From assembly GCA_034509425.1 (NCBI GenBank), contig JAVTVJ010000011.1:8198001-8262000 (forward strand): 64,000 bases of DNA. The letters run 5' to 3'. How positions within the stretch are numbered: the stretch's first letter is position 1; every line of letters begins with the position of its first letter. The notes under the pieces are model-generated. The model saw only the letters and a program-made list of their open reading frames with translations. It made no database searches and was not told the DNA's origin. Origin of the DNA: Eopsaltria australis. Its lineage: Eukaryota; Chordata; Aves; Passeriformes; Petroicidae. This document shows, in pieces, positions 25,193-37,600 of this stretch. Made by a program: the position numbers and the translations under genes.

Positions 25193-28100
25193 CTGCAGGG
25201 TGTGAGAGAGGACCATGAACCTACACTTTTCTCAGCCAAGAAAAATTCATGCACAAGGGTCCCAGGAAGGATTGATGCACTTGCCATGGAGCACTCTATG
25301 AAAACTCTGACCTAAGTTGAATTATTTTTCAAAACGTTTCCCATTCAAGGAAGCTCGTGATCTGATCATTGTAGGACTGGAAAAGTTGGAAGAATGTATT
25401 AAAAACTCTATAGGTTTAACTGAACACTGGACCTCAGCCTCCATTCAGAGCAACTCTTCATTAATATAGTAGTCTGCTGGGATCCTTAGTGACCATCAAT
25501 GCAATCTTTCTTTCTGAATTCTATAATGTCCCAGGCCAAACCCTAGGATCCAGACCATGCATGTTTTCATGGAAGTTAGAAAGCTCAGTCAGTACTTACT
25601 GAGCTGTCAGGAAGACTCAATTGTTTTCCAGCTGTTGAAGAGTAGTTTCATGCCTTCCAAGAAAAACAATGATTAATTAGAATTTCATTATAAGGGTTAA
25701 TGGAGGAAACTTTTCTTTGTACAACTCTTTGAAGGCTGGTTCTGACCTAAGAACAACACAAATACAGAGATAGTCTTTTACATGGTTCCTTGAAAGCTTG
25801 CTGTGCAAACATTTCAAGTACTGTTCTTAAAATATAGTCGAGAAGCCTGAATATTTTCACCTTTGAAATTCCATTCAGACCCTTCACTGTGAATATTTTC
25901 CATTATGACAACTTAGAGGATGGCCTTAAGTCTCCAAGAGTTAGTTTTAAAAGAAACTGCTTGCAATTTGTGCACATAGACCAAGATGGAGAAGGAAGGA
26001 TCATTACTTTTCCATCAATAAAGCTAGATGGTGATGGGTGCAATATTTGTTAAGGATGTTCTAATCTGCAGCTTCAAATGTGCAATTATCATCTGCTGAT
26101 TTTTGACAATATAATCTTCTCATTTATTTGCACTCTTTCATGTAGATGGAGTTTGAGGGAGCAGGGAAAAGGGTTGTAACATAGGAGGTAAAAGTTAAGA
26201 TTAAGCTGTGTGAAGTGTGAAGCAGAAGTGCATATGTTAGCACAAGCATACAAGACAGGAAGTCGACTTACATACAGACTGAACTGCAAAAAAAAGCAGA
26301 AAGATAATGTAATTATGTCTCACGTAGTACGGTCCAACCAAAAATATTTTTCTAAATGAGAGAACTAAAGCAAAAACACTCAGGAATCTGGACCCAAGTT
26401 CTGAAGCAGGGAAGGTCAGAACCAAGGCTTTCACCAAACTTATCTCATTGAGATCTTGTGTAAATTTTAGGCCTGTTCTGCTTCATGTCCACTCAGAAAT
26501 TTGGACATTGGTCTTGAAGAAATAAAAACATTAGATGGAACCTGAGTAATGCCTTGTTTTGTCATGGGTTGTGTTTAAATAAGATTTAAGTTTCTTAGCC
26601 TCTCTCCAGAGTTCCTTCTTATCTCAAGAATATCCTTTAGTTGTAAATCAAACTGAGCTCAAAACAGCAAGGCTCTAAGAGCTATTCATGAAGGAATTTA
26701 ATGCAGGTATTTCAACAAGTACATTGCCTTATTGCTGTCCTGTATGCATAATACACAGCAACTGAAATACGGCTGTTGATATTTGCTCTTCAGCTGTACT
26801 ATTTCTGTTATTGGTATTAGTCATACTTTTCTGTATTAGAATTCTGAGCTGCAGATTTTTCTGCATATGATTCTCAGAAAGCAAACCTTAACAGTTGTCT
26901 GCAAGAGAGGAGTTTATGACTGAGTTATGAGTTTATTATCTTATGTTATGAAAGATGTGAATTTAAAACTTATACCTTCCACACACATTTTTGTTTGCTA
27001 TGGTTCAAGGCTTTGACCTTTGTAGTAACCTTTGTTTAAAGAAGTGAAAGAAAATAATCCCACAGGGTTTTTTTGTGGGGGCTGGAGAGGGGCTAGGCAG
27101 GGGATAGGTGCGTCCATGAGGGCCTCAGATACCATAGAAATACCATCAATGCACCTTTCTACTCAAGAAGGTCAACCAATGTGTCAAACCATCTGACCAG
27201 GTGACCAGTAAGATACATTTTGAGTGTAATAAGCAACCCAGAAAATAAAGCACTTTTACACTAATTTTCATCTATTATTGTTGAAGAGTGGTAAGATTAG
27301 AATTGCAAACAACGGTTTACTGTGTGTTCTGCAAATAAATGAGGAGACAGCAAAAAAAGGGGTAAAAGGGAAATTAATTCAGTGAACAATGAACTTTCTG
27401 TGCATTATTTGCCTGAAATAGCATCGTATCATAACTCCATTGGATTACCTCTTGGCAATTCACACCAGAGGGAAGGGGGTGCTCTCACAGACAATTGATG
27501 CAGTTTGCGCAGTTGTCATCTCCAGCATGTACATTGCAGCAGGAGTACCTCTGTCATGACCTCAATGTTCATCCTTTTTGTTCCAGATCTATATGTCTTC
27601 TCACCACTGACTAATTAGGTGAAATGATAGAACACAAATGTCCTTTAGGGACCAGCCTGAAATTACCAGAGTTACTTTATTTGCAACCTACTTTGAATTC
27701 AGGTCTTGAGAATTGGGAAGTGGGCAATTGTATTAACCCAAATTTAATAAATCCTTGATAATTTATTATTAAGTTGGGCATCTTTCCCCACCTCTCTCCT
27801 CAGCCACTCCCCACAACCCCTTAGCCTCCACTGAAAAATTTTCTGGGACTACTTTTGCATCACAGTAAAGTCTAATGAAAATTAATTGGTAGTGCCACAA
27901 GCTTTCCCTTTCAGGCTATTGAAATTTGGATATTTTTGCAGATGGAAGAAGCCCATCATTTATCCATTATTTAGCACTTTCTAGTACTTGAAACTAACAT
28001 CAGGCATTTGCCCTCCAGGTGCCCCATCAGCTGTCCTTATAACAGGGTAACCAAGAAAGTCTAATTTTATTTACCAAACTGGATGCTGGTGTGCATAACA

Positions 28101-29837
28101 TCAGGCTTCCCACTATTATCTCTGACTGAGATGGAATTCAGCAGTTAACAAGAGTAGTTAAGCACCTACCATTAAGAGTGAAGTGAAATAATTTCATAAT
28201 TTTAAATAGCTTTGCATTTCTAAAATGTTTAGGGATCACTTAAAATCCACAGATGCTTTGAAAGAGGCACGGTTCACTGCACAGTCAGTCATAACGTTGC
28301 CTGGTCTGAGCACAGAAGAGATATGCAGCTGACGTAGCTTTGGAAGGTCACAGTTGCTGTATTTGCTGGAGCTTATTATTAGCTGGAAACTCTATTTTTG
28401 CTATCAAGTGCTCTTGTCAAATCCAGGCTTGCTGTCAGAGGGCAGTGAAAAAGTGATATTCCCTGAGAAACTGTCCTTCTTATGACCGTTCAATAGTACC
28501 CCTAAATGAAGATTTAATGTATTTTGAATGGAAAACAGAATCTGTGTTCCATCCATTTTGAGTCAGGAAAAAACAAAAGCATAAGCAGCACTCAGCCTTT
28601 TCTCTATGGATACATTTCTGCAGAGCAGCAGGACTTTGGCAGCAGAGCTCTCTTCAAAAAGCAAGCCATTTTCAGAAGGGTTGGTGGGGTTATTTTTTTT
28701 TTTTTTTTCTTTCTCTTTTTGGAAGAAGGAATAACCCAAACAGTGTGTTCTGGGAGGTACTTACTTTAGTGATTCCTGAAATTCTCTCCTTTACTTTCCA
28801 GCTTTAATTTTATTATCTAAGTATAATTTTCTTTCCTTCCCATGTGTTGTGCATCTGCTCTAAAGGCTCCAGCCAGGACAATAACCATATGGGGACATGA
28901 AAATCTCCACTGCATTGATGCCAGAAGAGAAGTTTATGTTCATTCCAAATGGCATCAAAGGCTGCTGTATATTTCCACTTTACATCCCTTCCAGTGACTT
29001 AAATCTGTGGTGTTGTCTGAAACACACAAGGAAAAAAAAAGGCCTGTCAGATTAACTGAAAAATACTTCTCATAGTGCTGGAATTTGGATGATCAATGAG
29101 TTTTACTTTAAAGCATTTATACCATTGAGTGTTTTCTGCTTCTTTCTTTGTCAGGTAGCAATTGCTGCACAAGGATGAGCTCTCCTTCTGACTGATCCCA
29201 GTACTTTTCTTCATTTTTGCTCATGACAGATTCCTTCCCCAAACCTGAATAGAGGCAATATTCTCTGTCGGAGTGAAAATCATTCTGTTAAAATTTCTCC
29301 AGTGTCTGGTGCTCTCATTAGGTAAATGCCTCACCTGCTGCACTATCTGTATCATTCAGTGCTGGTTAGAACTGGTATGAAAATACTATGTAGGCATTGC
29401 TAAAAAAGACAGTCAACTTCAACACAGCTTGATCCAAGCTGATGCTGAGTTACTGACTTGTCCTGGGAAGAGGTAGTTCCCTCATGTTGGATAAGCAATT
29501 GTTGTGCACAATTGCTTGTCACAAAGGAAAGACTAAAGAAAATTGTGACATCATGCACAGAATGGCATTTAGAAAGAGTAATAATAATCAAAAGTCCTGA
29601 CTGTAATTGAGCAACAGTAGCCAAATACTGATTGCTTTCTAAAGAACTCAAATTTAGTGATATATATTTGTTTTTTATAAATAGCTGTTTGAAAACACAT
29701 GCAAACTTCTGGCAGACACTGTCTTCACCTAATAGTCTGACCTGAAAGAAATTTGGTGTATGGAATTCATTTTCATGCAGGAAATCCATTTTACTTGGAA
29801 TGAATTTATTGCTAGAAGGAAAAAAAGCAATACCTAC
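25193..29837. other. Non-coding interval (intron if the flanking exon candidates are real)
   Basis: AT-rich DNA without a recognised element. It contains an imperfect hairpin at 27737-27778 and a T16 run at 28693-28708. The plus-strand frame at 28524-28769 runs through that T run and is not a gene. Confidence 0.5.
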
Positions 29838-30005
29838 CATTCTTTTCTCTGACACAGGGCCAGGAACCCTACTTGGTCTAGCATGGCTGAAACCCTCATG
29901 GCCATTGTTCAGTTCCACAACATAGTTCTGGTTCCTGTGCCAGCTAGGACTACTGGACCTTGGTGCTGATGCTCTTCTCTGAATGATGATGGCTGTGAGA
30001 GATAT
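29838..30005 (-). CDS. Candidate internal coding exon, 56 codons, phase 0-0 (minus strand)
   Basis: This lies at the start of the longest open frame in the window, which runs to 29400. On the minus strand it is bounded by an acceptor (gtttctatttgcag, ending at 30006) and a donor (ATG, then GTAGGT at 29837-29832). The 168 bases between them are exactly 56 codons in one frame. The peptide is hydrophilic: an Arg/Ser/Pro-rich part (QRRASAPRSSSPSWHR, residues 9-24) is followed by NYVVELNNGHEGF (28-39). Base composition is nearer 48 per cent GC, above its surroundings. Readthrough into the intron happens to stay open for another 146 codons. I cannot name a protein family. Support is splice signals, length divisible by three and composition only. 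Confidence 0.33.
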
Positions 30006-33000
30006 CTGCAAATAGAAACTTCACCCTAGCCATTTATTTGGATCAGTCTGGAATCGTCATTTATTAGCTCCCTGGGACTGAGCTTCCTTGTAGTTTTTTC
30101 CCAAAGCTTGATCTGTCCTGCTCACAAGGTGAAGAGAACTTTGACTCTTTACAGGGGAAGAGTTCCAAAGTTACTTTGAGGAGTTGGTTTCTTTCCCATT
30201 GCATCACAAATCCCTATGTCATGTTCCCACTATTTTTGTTCTTCTGGAGTTCTGTCTCCAGATCCCACTGTCTTGCGTATTTCCCAGTGCCATTTCTTAT
30301 CTGCCAGATATGAGATGCAGACATTGTGGTCCAGTAAAACTGAGGATCCTCAAAATCTATGCAAATAAGTGCTTGTTCTGGAAGTCAATGCTCTTCTGCA
30401 GCTGAGAAAGCTCAGGAAGCAGCAAAAGGAGCAAATGGCTACCCACAGTGCCAGCTCCTCGTTGTGTGCCAGTGCTGCCCTCTGCAAGAAGCAGCAGCCA
30501 GCACAACTCGTGGAGTTACAGGCAGGGCTCTCTGGCTCTGGTGGGCTACGTGTCCAGGGTATCAGTAGAGCTCCAGCTTAATCTTTGTCCATGTAATATC
30601 AGACACATGGCAATCTGTAAAATGCTCAACTCACCCAACCTTAGAAATACATATAACCATAATCTATTTCTATGGAAAACCTGCTATTTCAACTTTTGTT
30701 CATCTATGATACAGCTCAGTCCAGAATTGGATACATGTGTTGCTTGCAAATCATAAATAATCAATTCGGGACTGGACGTGGTCTCAGCAAGAGGAAATTC
30801 ATGCCAGTCAATGCTTCTGAAAGGATGAGTGTTCTCCTACTTTTGTGTGTTCCCTTCCTTCCTTCTCCTGTGCTGCATGTCAACTGAGGCTGGGGAGTGA
30901 GTTGTTGAAATATGGTTATTAATTAAGAATGAGGGAGACATTCTAGATCAGATGTGCACAGCTCTCCATAATCCTTACATTTGTTGTGTTCTCTGTTAGC
31001 TTTCACAATGACACTTGGCATTTCCTTAATTGTCAAAGATGTTTTAAATTGATCTTTCTGAACTGATTTTCTCTGCTGTCACATCTGCCACTTCATGTCA
31101 GACTTCAAACATTCCTGTTCAACCTCAGTATCCTTACAGTACTTGATGTGTTTTCTCTGGGAAACATCTACTAGATTCCAAAATAATTTCCTGTTATTTC
31201 TAAATACCAAGGTTAATACTGCATGTGGCTGGGTTTAGTACTGGCCTCATTATTGCAGCCACCCCTTAGAGGCTCCATTTTCTTTTTCCTTAACTTTTGG
31301 TTATTTACAGTAGTGAAAACACATCTCATTCTTATGGTGTTGAATTAGCAGTGTAAATATCATCTTTGATTCTTTTAGGCATTGTCTGTCTATTTTCCTG
31401 TTCACTAAGGAATGATTCCTCAGCTCTCCCCTCCCTTTGATCTTGAATGCTACTTTTCTCATTACCATTGTCAGAACTTTAATTACAAAGCACCACTTGC
31501 TATGTCAGTGAGTGGCAGAACCTGGCCTTAAAGTAATACATTTTGTCTTTTATCTTTTTATTTCTTTTTTGTACAGCTCTACTAAGAACTGGCTTCAGAA
31601 AGATTATATTCAAAGGAAATTCACATTGAAATATAGTTTGATCAGTATTCCAAATGCCAGTTATTAGACTTTAAGCAGACTATACTTGTGGACTGCATTC
31701 ATCAAATAGGCTGTGCATACCTGTGCTGGAGACAACAGGGGAGAACAATCAGTTGTATTAATCTGTTATTTAAAGTTGACAAAAATAATCTTTAATATTC
31801 TTCCTTTATGTACATTTCCTCCTGGTTATCTTCACTGAAGAAAACAGTTTGTAGCACAGAAGGATTTTCATAAGCTGATTTTCAATAGTTTGAAGAGATT
31901 AGCGATAAGATGACACAAGCTGTGGGCAAAAATGCTAATCGTGAAATTATATATTGCTGAATATCACCTTGTTTTGAATTAAACAAGGCCTGTGTTCCAA
32001 CAGACATCTAGGCTGGAGATTCTGCTGCCTACAGTACAGCTTCCACTCTGCAAAATGCAGCCATTATGGGGGGGAATAGCATGACATATACTGATGTCAA
32101 ATGAAATTCCTTCAAAACTGGTGAGCCTTTGTAAGGACTGATTCAGATATTTGATCTATGTGTACATGTTACTTTTTGCATAATTGCTTAAGAGGTACAA
32201 GTAATAACAACTTCATTAGTTATCATTTCTACAGCTTTATAAAGAATATTTAAATCAAGCCACCGGTTGTGCTGGAAATCCAATTGTATCTAAGTAACAG
32301 CTGCTGTTTTACATTAACCTCTGCTTCTAGTCAGCATCTAAAACTGCAGTATGAAAAACGTGTAAATTAAGTGGAAGCATCCTAAAGTCAATAGCAAACA
32401 AAAAATCTGCTTTGTTAAAAGATTTTATTTTTTTGGAAAAAGAAAAGAAACAATGCACAAGAACTTTTCAATCTCTCTGCTAACATGAATTATTTGCATT
32501 TGTTTGCTTGCAAAGCATTTGCTAAACTGTTTTCCCATGTGCACATGCCTGTTGAATATCACTTTAAAATGCCCTTTTAAATGGAATTTCTGTAAGTTTT
32601 ATTTATCCTTATTTCAAATGGGTGCTTCAGAATAGGTGCTTGACGGATGTTTTGCTGGGCTAAAGCTGAACCTTGATATATGCCCCATCTTCTTTGAATG
32701 CTCCTCCTTTTTTAGTTTTCATTTTTCTCAAAGAAACAAAATGAAGGAACTTGGCAAGGCAATTCAGCTTGACACTCTGAGGCATTGCATGAATCATTGG
32801 AGGAGACTGGAAGATATTCTCATTCTTGCCAGCAATTCAGCCTTTTTACAAGGTTCTTATTTAGAAGTAATGGACAGCCTTTCCATTGCAATCTCTTCCT
32901 CATGCTTTAATTCACCAGTAGTGCCAGAACGACAGACTTTGCCATCTTAAATACAGCAGCAAGTGTCATTATTTTGAATATTTCTAAGAAGGTGTTTTAA

Positions 33001-34102
33001 AATCTATTCTGTTTTCTAATCATGATTAGTCAATTTTCATGGATTATAAAAAATGTGCTGTTTCATGGGGGGAATACAGTGAATCAAACGAATTAAAGTA
33101 ATTAAGAGTGTTGGAAGCTTATTCATGATATTTCTTACCGAGTTCCCCCTGGACAGGACAACTGAGAAACAATGCATAAGCAAAAAAAGTCAGTAATTTC
33201 GTAATCCTAGATTCTATTCCTAATTCTATTTTCTAATTCTAATTTCTAGATTCCATTTCTTCTCAGCTCTGCCTTCTATTGCTATTATATTCTATACAAA
33301 TCTCTCTGCAGTTAATGCTGGCTTGTAGTTTGAAAGATGTAATAGCAATTTGAGTTTATGATTTCTCCATTGGCTTGAAATAGAATTGAAACTGTTGTGA
33401 GTTAAATTTAAACATTCCAAAACTTCAAGCCAGATCCTACTAATCTTCACAAAACCATCTTTTTATTTTAAACAGAATCCTAAGTGTCTTTCTTCTACTG
33501 CTATGCCTTTAGCCACTACAGTGAAACAAAAATGTTTATGGGGATCCAAGACCAAGCAAAAACAAACAACACAAAAACCTCAACTCAAATTGATGTATCT
33601 TAGCCTTGAGGAGAATCTGTGAGGTCCTGAAAACAGTGTCATGGTCTTTGGACTACCAAGGAGTGAGGAGTAATATGACAATTCCTTTGAAATATATTAA
33701 TGTTTTTCCTTTACCAAGGTTCTTTTTACAAAGAATATTGAGACTGAAACTTTCATTTTGTGATGCCCAATGGGAAGATTTGTTTTCTTTTGTATTTTAG
33801 ATTAGTTACTGAAAGTAAATGCTCCTCTTCTGCCATCTACAATGTCAAGATAAGCATATATCATAGATATGGTGTCTAATATGTTGGCCGTGACTGTTCT
33901 TCCACTGAAGCTGTCATCAACTTTGTTACTTCTAATTGATACTCATTGTATACTTTTAATTCAGTCGTTTTATGTGGTGTGTGAGAAATGCAATGGTTAT
34001 TTTTACCTAGTTCTGGAGACATGGTTTCTAGAGCAGCTTTTTGTGCAACATACCAGCTCAGCAGCATAGTCACCCATGGACAGCCTGCAGTCACTGTGAG
34101 AG
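30006..34102. other. Non-coding interval, possible conserved elements
   Basis: No gene or transposon was recognised. Overlapping short plus-strand frames at 30184-30887 have no splice-bounded core. The segment 32160-32560 contains an octamer ATTTGCAT beside a forkhead-like TGTTTGC near 32492-32506. A TAATTCTA-type minisatellite lies at 33211-33262. Confidence 0.45.
33211..33262 (+). repeat. Short imperfect tandem repeat (TTCTAATTC-like)
   Basis: About five to six degenerate units of the form ATTCTA/TTCTAATT run in tandem (attctattcctaattctat and so on). They grade into a T/C-rich stretch on the right. No larger element is associated. Confidence 0.7.
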
Positions 34103-34660
34103 TCTGCAGGTTTTGGCTTGGGCAGAGTTAATTTTCTGCATTATAGCTGCTGCGTTTTGGACAGAGCTGTTTTCAGAGCTATACTGCTGAGCACTGCTTG
34201 CACAGGGTCAAGGCCTTTTCTGCTTCTCACACTCCCCCCTCAGTGAGTGCACTGGGGGCTGCAGGAGAAAGAGATGAGACACAGCCAGGATAGCTGACCC
34301 CAAATGACCAAAGGGGTATTCCATACCGTATGGCACCAGGCTCAATATACAAAGAGTGGGAAAGGAGGAGGAAGGGGAAGGTGTTCAGAATGATGGTGTT
34401 TGTCTTCCCAAGCAGCTGTTGTTACAGGAAGCTGTGCCCTCCTGGGGATGGCTGAACACCTGCCTCCCATGGGAAGCGGTGAATGAATTCCTTGTTTTGC
34501 TTTGCTTGTGTGTGCTGCTTTTGCTTTCCCTATTAATCTCTCTTTGTCTCAACTCACAAGTTTTCCTATTTTAAATTCTCCAATCCTCTCCCTCAACTGA
34601 CTGTGAGAGGAGTGAGCAATGGCTGTTTGGGACTTGGTTGCCAGCTTGGGTTAAACCACA
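34103..34660 (+). mobile_element. Solo LTR of an avian ERVL-type endogenous retrovirus
   Basis: The segment matches the familiar avian ERVL LTR along its whole length. In order it shows the left part (ttggcttgggcagagttaat), ggtcaaggccttttctgctt at about 34207, the block gctgaccccaaatgaccaaa at about 34293, a decayed TATA region (aatatacaaag, about 34344-34354), gaatgatggtgtttgtcttc, gtgaatgaattccttgtttt, and the terminal gggttaaaccaca ending at 34660. Spacing suits one LTR of about 560 bases. No gag, pol or env-like reading frame lies on either side, so this is a solo LTR left by recombination between two LTRs. The polyadenylation region (cctattaatc) is degraded. The frame at 34356-34574 lies inside it and is not a gene. 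Confidence 0.9.
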
Positions 34661-37600
34661 TGGGGAGCCTGAGTCTGAGAGTCTAAAAAGACATGTTCCT
34701 CAGAGAACACTTAAACTGTCCCTGAGCCCACATTTGGAAGTTCATTGACTTCACAATCCATCAGCCTGGTCTCAAAAACACCCGTATACTGGTACCAAGC
34801 CATGTGGTTAAACATACCTAGTGCAATTTATTTTAAATCATAACCCTGAGATTGTTCTATGGATCGATGTCTCAAAATATTAGAGGCTGACATGAATCCA
34901 AATAGCTGGATATAGAGGTCTGTGGTATGGATGTTTTTGCTGCCAACCATTATAAACAGTCTGTTTTATTGCTTTTTTGGGGGAACAAAGCCCACATTCA
35001 CTCAAGAAATGAGGGGTGCTGGCCATTTCTAATAAATGTTAAATAGATTTTTACCATTTGCAGTTTTACTAGAGCAAATTGATACAACCTTCCTGCCAAT
35101 TTGTTACCACTCCTTTACTTGTGAAAAACAGATGAGCAAATACAGCATCCATGTGACAGAATGAGAAACGGGTTCTACTTCAACAATTTCAGTGGAGTTT
35201 TCTGCCTTATAACCTGCTTGCTAAGCTGCATGCTTGATTGAAAAGGAAATGGTGTGTTCAGTCTATGTCAGGCCAGTGTCAACATGATGTTCATCTTAGT
35301 GCAGATTTAGATGCAGAAATCAAGCATTGGTTTGGGGAGGCAGACATTACTGCTTAGAGATACTGCCAAGCATATGAACTTACACAGCTTGTCATTAGTT
35401 GAGCAGCAGTAGATATCTACACCAGTGAACTGTAAGACAGTCAAGATCTGCTGGATGTACTAATATACCATCTTTGTTTTGGTAATTTAACAGAAAACCA
35501 GGAAAGAGAGTTAATGTAAGCTAGGGTGAAATATTTACTCCTTAACATTCAGAAAGAAATGCTGTGCTAGAAACGTCCAGCTAAACTGTTTCCCTAGTGC
35601 GTTAAGCTGCTTCCGTTCTCTACTGAAACTAGTGTAAAAAAAAAAAGATGGAGCTTCTGATAATGCACTGCTTGAGTCACTTATTTTTCCACTTTATAAT
35701 TAAGTTGCAGGAAAACCAGCTGATGTTAAGGATGTGTGGTAATGAGAAGACACAAAGAAACGAGATCTGACTAAAGCTCTGCCTAAGCACTCTTCTTCCT
35801 TCAGTAGTGACATATGGTGAATGAGCAGGGAAAGGTGCAAAAAGTTAAACTCATGAAAATATTTCTGCTCTACACCTTCTCAGGTTCTGCTCATCTGAGG
35901 CTCAAGGGCAGAGATTACATTAGTCCAGCAGTGGTTTCTCACCTTCTGAAGTTCGTTTTTCTCAGATTCCAAAAGCTCTCTCACTCTTTTGTTAGGAATT
36001 ACTTTTCTTCCTCAGTAAATTTTGAGAGTTTTCCTCCAATGTGCAAGTAGATGCTGTGTCATGGAAGATGCTTTCATGGTTTTGTAGTATTTCTTTTTTA
36101 TCTGTTTGGCTCAAGGCCTAATTTCGCTCATCTACCATTCCTATATTGTGGATTATTGATTAAATATGCCAGTATTATTTAATGTATTGGCAATTATGTT
36201 ACTTCCTGCTGCTCAGTTTCCTTTACCATGTTTTCCAGTTTGTTAAACAGTGTTTTTTAGTTAAAAACATTTATTTAAAAAACTTGACATTTCATTCCTC
36301 CTTGATGAAGTTCCTTGTAGGGGAAAACCCAACAATTATTCCTGTTGAATAAAATTCATTTTTCAAATGTCTTCAAACAAGACTTTGTTGCACAGTGATA
36401 GATTCATTTTTTTTAAGTCTGGAAGAAATCATTATTGACATCCAGTCTCTACTGTGTGAAGTGCAGGGCACATTGTTTCTGTTTTTCGGTCACCAAACGC
36501 TGTGAGTTTTTCGTTCAGCAAGACCCCTGACATGTCTGTCAGAAGAACACCTCATTTTAATTAGGTGCTAAGAATAAAGCTATCAAAGTGATCAAAGAAA
36601 GTACCACTGGCCATTCATTTGGCAAGTTCATGTAAGGTGTACCAGCAAATGATCTCTCAATAAAGTCAGTGACAAAATTCTAGACAAATTAAATAGCCAG
36701 TACTGAACCCATTGTTCCAAGTGCAATTCAGAAGAAATCACAAGAGGCTTGTTCAGTCAAGATGGTAATGTGTAGTCTGGAATGATTATTATTCTCAGTT
36801 TAAACTGCGTCAGTAGTTTTTTACCATTGTAGTTCAGAGTCATATGACATTATACTGTATGCTGAGGTTTTCACCATGCTGGAAATTTCCCCATAATGCT
36901 ACCTTTCAAAATTTCTTTCGAAAATTGGATGTAGAAAAAAACCCAATATGTATGAAATTGAATGTAAAAAAATGATAAATTCTAGTATAGGAATATTTAG
37001 AATACCTCAACAGACCTGTGTATCAATAATGTCTGTGAATTAACAAGTAATAAATTAAGAGAAAATTTGAGGAGAGAAATAGTTGTGGCTGAAAATCTGA
37101 TGTTCAAACTGTGTTTATTTACCCTGACTTTACCTCAGACTAGCTTCATTCTGTTCCCTGAACAGACATTAGCAGCCAAACAGAGCACATATACTGGGTT
37201 TGTTTCTCCTGAGAGATTTCCAGTTTCCCTACTCTGACACCAGTTTGCAAATAGGGAAAGTCAATGAACTGTTGAAAACCACACTCCAGAACCAAAGTAA
37301 TAATGATATCAGCAATTTCTGCATTCCTCTTACTGGACTTTTCCATAACTGATACCGCAGATTACAGCAGGAGCTGGTTAGTTGCAGCAGAAAATGGCTT
37401 TGGATCTTGACTTAGATTCTTCACCTAAAGTGAATTTCCTGGATTGTTTCATATAGGTATTTGAAAATCAAATCTAATCCTGTATATATTTTCAGTAGTG
37501 CTCATCAGAAAAGCCTGAAATGAAAAACTAGTGGACAGTGGACAGTTTTCCTGATGATTCATGAGGCTGATAATTCTATTCCTCTTCCTTCTTGACTGCA

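Noticed and set aside
34356..34574. 72-codon plus-strand frame ending in a Leu-rich stretch
   Set aside because: It lies wholly inside the ERVL LTR.
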